Assembly: GCA_050014395.1 (NCBI GenBank)
Contig: JBEKDK010000005.1
Coordinates: forward strand, 1 to 64,000
DNA length: 64,000 nt
Reading direction: 5' to 3'
Source of the DNA: DASPOJ01 sp050014395
Lineage (GTDB): Bacteria > Acidobacteriota > Terriglobia > Acidiferrales > UBA7541
The translations under genes were made by a program, and so were the position numbers. Position 1 is the first letter of the stretch. Each line of letters starts with the position of its first letter. This document shows positions 59,320 to 64,000 of the stretch, piece by piece. Below the pieces are notes generated by a model. That model made no database searches. It was not told the origin of the DNA and saw only the letters and a list, made by a program, of their open reading frames with translations.

Positions 59320-60609
59320 ATGTTCTTTCGCATTATCAGCGATTCATTTTCACGGAAACCGCGACGCAAAGCATTGATGGCCACGGCGCTGGCGCTGGGC
59401 ATTGCCGTGACGACGGCCACGCTGACGGTGGCGCTCGACGTGGGCGATCGCCTGGAAAAAGAATTTCGCGCGCTGGGAGCGAATCTGCTGGTTACGCCGA
59501 AAGCCGATACGCTGCCGCTGGAAATCGGCGGCGTGGATTATCGCCCGGTGGATACAGGCGCGTATCTACCCGTAGATCAACTGGGCAAACTGAAGACGAT
59601 TTTCTGGCGCCACAATATCATGGGCTTCGCGCCGTTTCTGGACGTTCCGGTGCAATGGAGCGAAGCCGGGGGCGCCGGGGGCGCCGCCTCTCGCGCAACT
59701 TTGATCGGCACGTGGTATCGGCACGCCGTGAGCGTTCCGGACGGCACGACGTTTTCAACCGGCGTCGCGGACACCGATCCGTGGTGGCAAGTCGAGGGGC
59801 GATGGTTCGCCGATGGCGCAAGCGAATGCTTGGTGGGGCAGGCGCTAGCGAAAAGCGCGGGGATTCGCGTGGGCGATTCGCTGGCGATCGGCGCGGGCGG
59901 TCATGCCGCAACGCTCGTGGTAACGGGCATCGTATCGACGGGCGGGCGCGAGGACAATGCGGTGCTCGCGCCGCTGGAAACCGCGGAGGCGCTGGCCGGG
60001 CACCCCGGGCAATATCGGCGCCTGCTGGTGAGCGCGCTTACGAAACCCGAAGATGCGTTTTCGCAGCGCAATCCAGACACCATGACCGCCGCGGAGTTCG
60101 ACCGCTGGTTCTGCACACCGTACATCTCGTCGATATCGTCGCAAATGCAACAGGAGCTGCCGGGCGTCGAAGTGCGCGTGATTCGCCAAGTGGCGGAGGG
60201 CGAAGGGCAACTGCTGGGTCATATCAGCGCGCTGATGTGGCTGGTGACGTTGGCAGCGTTGCTGGCCGCGGGATTGGCTGTGGCGTCGGCTTCTGCGACG
60301 ACGGTGCTCGAGCGCCGCTCGGAGATCGGATTGATGAAAGCGCTGGGCGCGAATCGGCGGACGGTCGGCGGGCTGTTCCTCGGCGAGCAACTGCTGCTGG
60401 CGATTGTCGGCGGCGGAGCGGGTTACGCACTGGGAATAATTCTTGCGCGCATCGTGGGGCAAGCGGTTTTCGGCGTCGCGCCGGTGGATCGATTGATTCT
60501 GCCGCCGGTGGTGTTGTTTCTGGCTGTGAGCGTGGTGGTGTTCGGCAGCTTGCTGCCGTTGCGGCGCGTGGCCAGCGTGCGCCCGGCGGAAACTTTGCGC
60601 GGGGAATAA
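59320..60609 (+). CDS. FtsX-type ABC permease, first of pair
   Basis: The 429-residue membrane protein has an N-terminal anchor helix (about 18-38, ATALALGIAVTTATLTVALD) followed by a periplasmic MacB-like domain (ALGANLLVTPKADTLPLEIG). It ends in three transmembrane helices in the FtsX arrangement with VLERRSEIGLMKALGANRRT and VASVRPAETLRGE. This topology moves energy from a cytosolic ATPase to periplasmic proteins rather than transporting substrate itself. It starts 10 nt after the Ftr1 gene and pairs with the next permease. Confidence 0.9.
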   Translation: MFFRIISDSFSRKPRRKALMATALALGIAVTTATLTVALDVGDRLEKEFRALGANLLVTPKADTLPLEIGGVDYRPVDTGAYLPVDQLGKLKTIFWRHNIMGFAPFLDVPVQWSEAGGAGGAASRATLIGTWYRHAVSVPDGTTFSTGVADTDPWWQVEGRWFADGASECLVGQALAKSAGIRVGDSLAIGAGGHAATLVVTGIVSTGGREDNAVLAPLETAEALAGHPGQYRRLLVSALTKPEDAFSQRNPDTMTAAEFDRWFCTPYISSISSQMQQELPGVEVRVIRQVAEGEGQLLGHISALMWLVTLAALLAAGLAVASASATTVLERRSEIGLMKALGANRRTVGGLFLGEQLLLAIVGGGAGYALGIILARIVGQAVFGVAPVDRLILPPVVLFLAVSVVVFGSLLPLRRVASVRPAETLRGE

Positions 60610-60619
60610 GAGGGCAGCT

Positions 60620-61753
60620 TTGGCGCAACGATCGATGTTTTGGCGGATTTTTCGACAGTTGTTGCGCGCCAGCCGCGGCCGATTGGTGTTGGCGCTGATT
60701 GCCGTCACCAGCGGCGCGGCGGTGTGTTCGGCGTTGCTGGGCCTGGACCTGGACGCGCAACGAAAACTGACCCACGAATTTCGCGCGTTCGGAGCGAACG
60801 TCGTCGTGTCGCCGGCGGGATCATCGGACGAGTCAACGCTGGACGGCGCCGACGTGATGGCGAAAATAGATGCGGCGCGCACGCCGGCTGTTGTGGCTGC
60901 GGCGCCATTTCTTTACGTCGTCGGAAATGCTGCGGACAATCCTGTGATTGTGAGCGGCACGTGGCTCGATGAAATTGCGCGCATGGATTCTTGGTGGACG
61001 CTCGATGGCCAGTGGATCGGTTCGCGTGACGATGTTGCGCGCTGCTTGGTGGGGCGCGCGGCCGCGCGGCAATTGGGCGTGGCGCCAGGCAGCCAGATCG
61101 AACTCAGCTCCGGCGGGCGCAGTGTTTCGCTGACCGTCGCCGGCGTTGTGAATGCCGGCGGCACGGAAGACAATCAAGTGTTTGTGAATTTGCCGGTGGC
61201 GCAGCAGTTGGCCGGCTTGCCGGGGCGCGTCGGCCTGATAGAGCTAGACGTCACAGGTTCGCCGGAGCAACTCGATTCGGTGACTGCGCGACTGGCGACG
61301 GCTTTGCCGGGCCTGGAAATTCGGCCCGTGCGGCAACTCACCGAAGCAGAAGGTCAATTGCTCGAGCGAATTCGCGGATTGCTGTTCTGGACCGTGGCGC
61401 TGATTCTGGCGCTGACTGCGCTGTGTGTGCTGGCTTCGATGGCGGCTCTGGCGGTGGAGCGCCGCCGCGACGTCGGATTGATGAAAGCCATCGGCGGACC
61501 TGTCTCGCGCGTGGTGCGATTGTTTTTGGCGGAGGCCGGCGGCCTAGGCCTGGTCGGCGGCGTACTCGGTTACATTTGTGGATTGGGTCTGGCGGAATGG
61601 GCGGGAGAGCGCGTGTTCGGCATGTCGGTAACGCCGCGATGGGAAGTGTTCCCGGCGACCGTGGCGCTGTCGGTGGGCGTGGCGCTCGCCGGAGCGTTGC
61701 CGCTGCGCTTGCTGGGCCGCGTGCGCCCGGCGGAAATTTTGAGAGGCGAATGA
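60620..61753 (+). CDS. FtsX-type ABC permease, second of pair
   Basis: The 377-residue protein is a shorter relative of the preceding permease: an anchor helix (RLVLALIAVTSGAAVCSALL), a periplasmic domain with EFRAFGANVVVSPAG, and a C-terminal block with VERRRDVGLMKAIGGPVSRV and RVRPAEILRGE. The shared ending shows the two arose by duplication. It begins with TTG at 60620 (GAGGG upstream); an ATG at 60635 is possible. The ATPase gene starts 1 nt after its stop. Confidence 0.9.
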   Translation: MAQRSMFWRIFRQLLRASRGRLVLALIAVTSGAAVCSALLGLDLDAQRKLTHEFRAFGANVVVSPAGSSDESTLDGADVMAKIDAARTPAVVAAAPFLYVVGNAADNPVIVSGTWLDEIARMDSWWTLDGQWIGSRDDVARCLVGRAAARQLGVAPGSQIELSSGGRSVSLTVAGVVNAGGTEDNQVFVNLPVAQQLAGLPGRVGLIELDVTGSPEQLDSVTARLATALPGLEIRPVRQLTEAEGQLLERIRGLLFWTVALILALTALCVLASMAALAVERRRDVGLMKAIGGPVSRVVRLFLAEAGGLGLVGGVLGYICGLGLAEWAGERVFGMSVTPRWEVFPATVALSVGVALAGALPLRLLGRVRPAEILRGE

Positions 61754-61754
61754 A

Positions 61755-62828
61755 GTGGCGCCGCTGATCCAAATCGAAAATCTCGGCAAGAACTTCGGCT
61801 CGCTCGTCGCGCTCGCTGACGTCAGCATCACGGTGGAAGCCGGCGAGTGGGTGGCAATCATGGGGCCTTCGGGCTCCGGCAAGACGACGCTGATCAACAT
61901 CCTCGGCGGCATCGACCGGCCAAGCACGGGTCGCGTGGTGGTGGACGGCGTCGAAGTGAGCTCGCTGGGTGAACGCGAGCTGACGCGGTATCGCGCCGAC
62001 AAAGTGGGATTTGTTTTCCAACAATTTCACCTGGTGCCGTATCTGACGGCGGTTGAAAACGTGATGCTGGCGCAATATTTTCACAGCCTTACGGATGAAG
62101 ACGAAGCCGCGAGGGCGCTGGTGCGCGTCGGCCTGGGCGATCGATTGACGCATCTTCCCGCGGAGCTTTCCGGTGGCGAGCAGCAACGCGTGGCCATCGC
62201 GCGCGCCCTTATCAATCAGCCGAAATTAATTCTGGCCGATGAGCCCACGGGCAATCTGGATGAAGCCAACGAACATATAGTCATCAAACTCCTGCGCGAT
62301 TTACACGCCGCCGGGCACACCATCCTGATGGTGACGCATTCGCCCGACATCGGATGGATGGCGCAGCGGCGCATCGAGCTGGTGCACGGGCGCTTGGCAA
62401 AGGATACGGTGCCCGCCGCTGAGGACCAGGAGCGCACCGATCATTTGCTCGAGCAAATTTGGATTTGTGAGGAAGAAGGCACGCTCGCGCAAGTGGAGCA
62501 CGTGCGCACGCTGGGTTCGGCCGATGCTGCGGACGTGCTGCGGCGCTTGGAAGGCTCAGCGCTGATTGAAATCGGCACAACCGAGGTGCGCTTGACCGAT
62601 TCGGGCAATCGCCGCGCGCAGGATATTGTCCGGCGCCATCGCCTGGCCGAGCGATTGCTCACCGACACGTTCGCGATCAGCGACGACGATGCTCATTCGG
62701 AAGCTTGCAAGTTCGAGCACATAATTAGCCCCGAACTCGATCGCAAAATTTGTACGTTCCTCGGACATCCGCGCACCTGCCCGCACGGCAATCCGATACC
62801 CCGCGGCGTTTGCTGCCCGCGCGACTGA
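61755..62828 (+). CDS. ABC ATPase fused to a DtxR-type metal-sensing regulator
   Basis: Residues 1-215 are a MacB/LolD-type ATPase: Walker A GPSGSGKT (37-44), Q-loop, signature LSGGEQQR (138-145) and Walker B LILADEP (158-164). Residues 225-357 are a two-domain DtxR-type protein: a winged HTH, then a dimerisation and metal domain. The metal ligands of both DtxR sites align: His295, Glu299 and His314 (site 1), and Cys318, Glu321 and His322 (site 2). The remaining site-2 residue, Met in DtxR, is His230. The C-terminus adds Cys342 and Cys353/354. No SH3 domain is present. There is no stop between the parts. GTG start at 61755. A metal-bound form could bind the operon promoter or shut down the ATPase. 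Confidence 0.9.
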   Translation: MAPLIQIENLGKNFGSLVALADVSITVEAGEWVAIMGPSGSGKTTLINILGGIDRPSTGRVVVDGVEVSSLGERELTRYRADKVGFVFQQFHLVPYLTAVENVMLAQYFHSLTDEDEAARALVRVGLGDRLTHLPAELSGGEQQRVAIARALINQPKLILADEPTGNLDEANEHIVIKLLRDLHAAGHTILMVTHSPDIGWMAQRRIELVHGRLAKDTVPAAEDQERTDHLLEQIWICEEEGTLAQVEHVRTLGSADAADVLRRLEGSALIEIGTTEVRLTDSGNRRAQDIVRRHRLAERLLTDTFAISDDDAHSEACKFEHIISPELDRKICTFLGHPRTCPHGNPIPRGVCCPRD

Positions 62829-62830
62829 CT

Positions 62831-63223
62831 ATGCCAATCCCAATCGATCCCAGACGAAGGCCGGTGGAAATCAAGGTGAACATTACAACCGGCACAGGCC
62901 TCGACGTGGTTTGGTCCGATGGCCACGCCAGCCATTACGAATTCGCGTACCTGCGCGAGCATTGCCCCTGCGCCACGTGCAACGACGAGCGCAAAACGAA
63001 AGCCGAATTTGCTGCCGGTCCCGTGGCGGCCGCGATGCCGGCCGAATTGCCGATGTTCAAGCCGAAACCAAAAGCGCGCGGCGCCAAAGCCGTCGGCAAC
63101 TACGCGCTGCAAATCGATTTCACAGACGGCCATTCCACCGGAATCTACAGCTACGATTTTTTGCGAACTATTTGTCCCTGCCCCGTCTGCGTCCTCGAAT
63201 TCGGACCTCCCGAAGCGCTTTAG
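62831..63223 (+). CDS. DUF971 protein
   Basis: The 130-residue protein has the DUF971 (GBBH-like N-terminal) fold: VWSDGHASHYEFAYLREHCP followed by CATC, and near the end DFTDGHSTGIYSYDFLRTIC and PCPVC. The CPC motifs may bind a metal or an iron-sulfur cluster. It starts 2 nt after the ABC-DtxR gene, so it is probably in the same operon. DUF971 proteins often occur with iron-sulfur assembly or ApbC/Mrp genes; its role here is unclear. Confidence 0.85.
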   Translation: MPIPIDPRRRPVEIKVNITTGTGLDVVWSDGHASHYEFAYLREHCPCATCNDERKTKAEFAAGPVAAAMPAELPMFKPKPKARGAKAVGNYALQIDFTDGHSTGIYSYDFLRTICPCPVCVLEFGPPEAL

Positions 63224-63403
63224 GGTTTGTTGTCCAGTTCCTCGCCCTGCATTGTTTCCCGCTAGAAGAACGTGCCCCGGTCAAGTGCTCAATGTCTCCT
63301 GCTTAGGCGATAGCGAGGATTCGTTTTTCGCGGGTGGACATCGGCGGCCAAAAATGTGACCATAAACGTTTTCTAAACGGTTTCTAAACAGCTTTTTGAC
63401 GCA

Positions 63404-64000
63404 ATGGCTTCGACCCCAAGCGACCCCGGCGCCGCACCTTCTAAAATCATAACCATCCCCCGCGTGCTCGTGGCCACCACGGCCATGCTCACGTTCATTT
63501 CATTTTGGCGCGCCGCTGCGATTGTGCTGAACGATCTGGCGTCGTCGGCCTATTACGCGGGTGGTGAAGCCGAAGAGTTCATCGGGAAATCCGCACCCTG
63601 GTTCGTGCTGGGCGTGATGGTGTTTTCGTACTGCGTTCGCGCGATCTACGTGGAAAGCTGCAGCATGTTCGTCCGAGGCGGCGTATACCGCGTCGTCAAG
63701 GAAGCGCTGGGCGGCACGCTCGCGAAATTTTCCGTTTCGGCGTTGATGTTCGATTACGTCCTGACGGGTCCGATCAGCGGCGTCTCCGCAGGGCAGTATT
63801 TGGCGGGCGTGATCAACGAGATGCTGGCGTATGCCGGGCTGCACGTGGCGCTTCCGGTGGACGCGACGGCGGCGATGGTCGCTGTGATGATCACGCTGTA
63901 CTTCTGGTGGCTGAACATCAAGGGCATTCCGGAATCCAGCCACAAGGCGCTGCGCATCATGCAGATCACCACCGTGATGGTGGTGATCCTGATCGTTTGG
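63404..64000 (+). CDS. APC-type amino acid permease, N-terminal part (cut by window end)
   Basis: 199 codons are present and the frame runs off the end. The N-terminus has KIITIPRVLVATTAMLTFIS, several transmembrane helices, then ALMFDYVLTGPISGVSAGQY (a transport motif of the APC superfamily) and ITLYFWWLNIKGIPESSHKA. This suits a large APC-family amino-acid or organic cation permease. The substrate is not predictable from this part. It starts 180 nt after the DUF971 gene. Confidence 0.85.
   Translation, partial: MASTPSDPGAAPSKIITIPRVLVATTAMLTFISFWRAAAIVLNDLASSAYYAGGEAEEFIGKSAPWFVLGVMVFSYCVRAIYVESCSMFVRGGVYRVVKEALGGTLAKFSVSALMFDYVLTGPISGVSAGQYLAGVINEMLAYAGLHVALPVDATAAMVAVMITLYFWWLNIKGIPESSHKALRIMQITTVMVVILIVW

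Overview
The window looks like a chromosomal segment of an Acidobacteriota genome, probably class Terriglobia/Acidobacteriia. This is inferred from protein style: a PadR plus permease-prefix pair, a DUF2934 protein, YXWGXW and glutamine-rich secreted proteins, and many lineage-type hypotheticals, in GC-rich DNA. No 16S gene is present to settle it.

Layout. 0-12.6 kb is the core information block tuf(3' end)-rpmG-tRNA-Trp-secE-nusG-rplK-rplA-rplJ-rplL-rpoB-rpoC, closed by a strong intrinsic terminator. RpoB carries an eight-cysteine zinc-ribbon insertion. 12.7-22.6 kb holds a PAS hybrid histidine kinase, a secreted protein, a pyruvate:ferredoxin oxidoreductase (nifJ) overlapping a dihydroorotate-dehydrogenase-like gene, and a metallo-beta-lactamase-fold hydrolase. 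22.7-29.5 kb is mostly minus strand: gatC-gatA, ispG, and threonine synthase with a MoaD/ThiS-like protein ending in Gly-Gly-Cys-Ala, behind a structured leader with an internal terminator.

29.5-38 kb is an accessory, stress-flavoured stretch: two low-complexity secreted proteins, at least four tiny membrane proteins (DUF1328 and DUF3309 are under 60 aa), a Crp/Fnr regulator, an ECF sigma gene with an apparent frameshift at its start, a universal stress protein, a SYLF lipid-binding protein and a 32-bp repeat in two copies. 38-47.6 kb carries glutaryl-CoA dehydrogenase, a zinc-ribbon/HTH regulator, padR plus a small membrane protein, an orphan Cas4-like nuclease, an SPFH protein, a haem plus copper redox protein and a carboxylesterase.

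47.9-54.7 kb is the translation operon rimP-nusA-infB-DUF503-rbfA-truB. The last 9 kb is the most unusual. A minus-strand secretin-family protein has seven FG-GAP repeats inside its secretin domain. Divergent from it is an iron-transport operon: Ftr1 fused to DUF2318, two FtsX-type permeases, and an ABC ATPase fused to a complete DtxR-type metal sensor. A repeat-rich candidate operator lies at the operon's promoter, so the cluster could sense its own substrate. A DUF971 protein and the start of an APC permease end the window.
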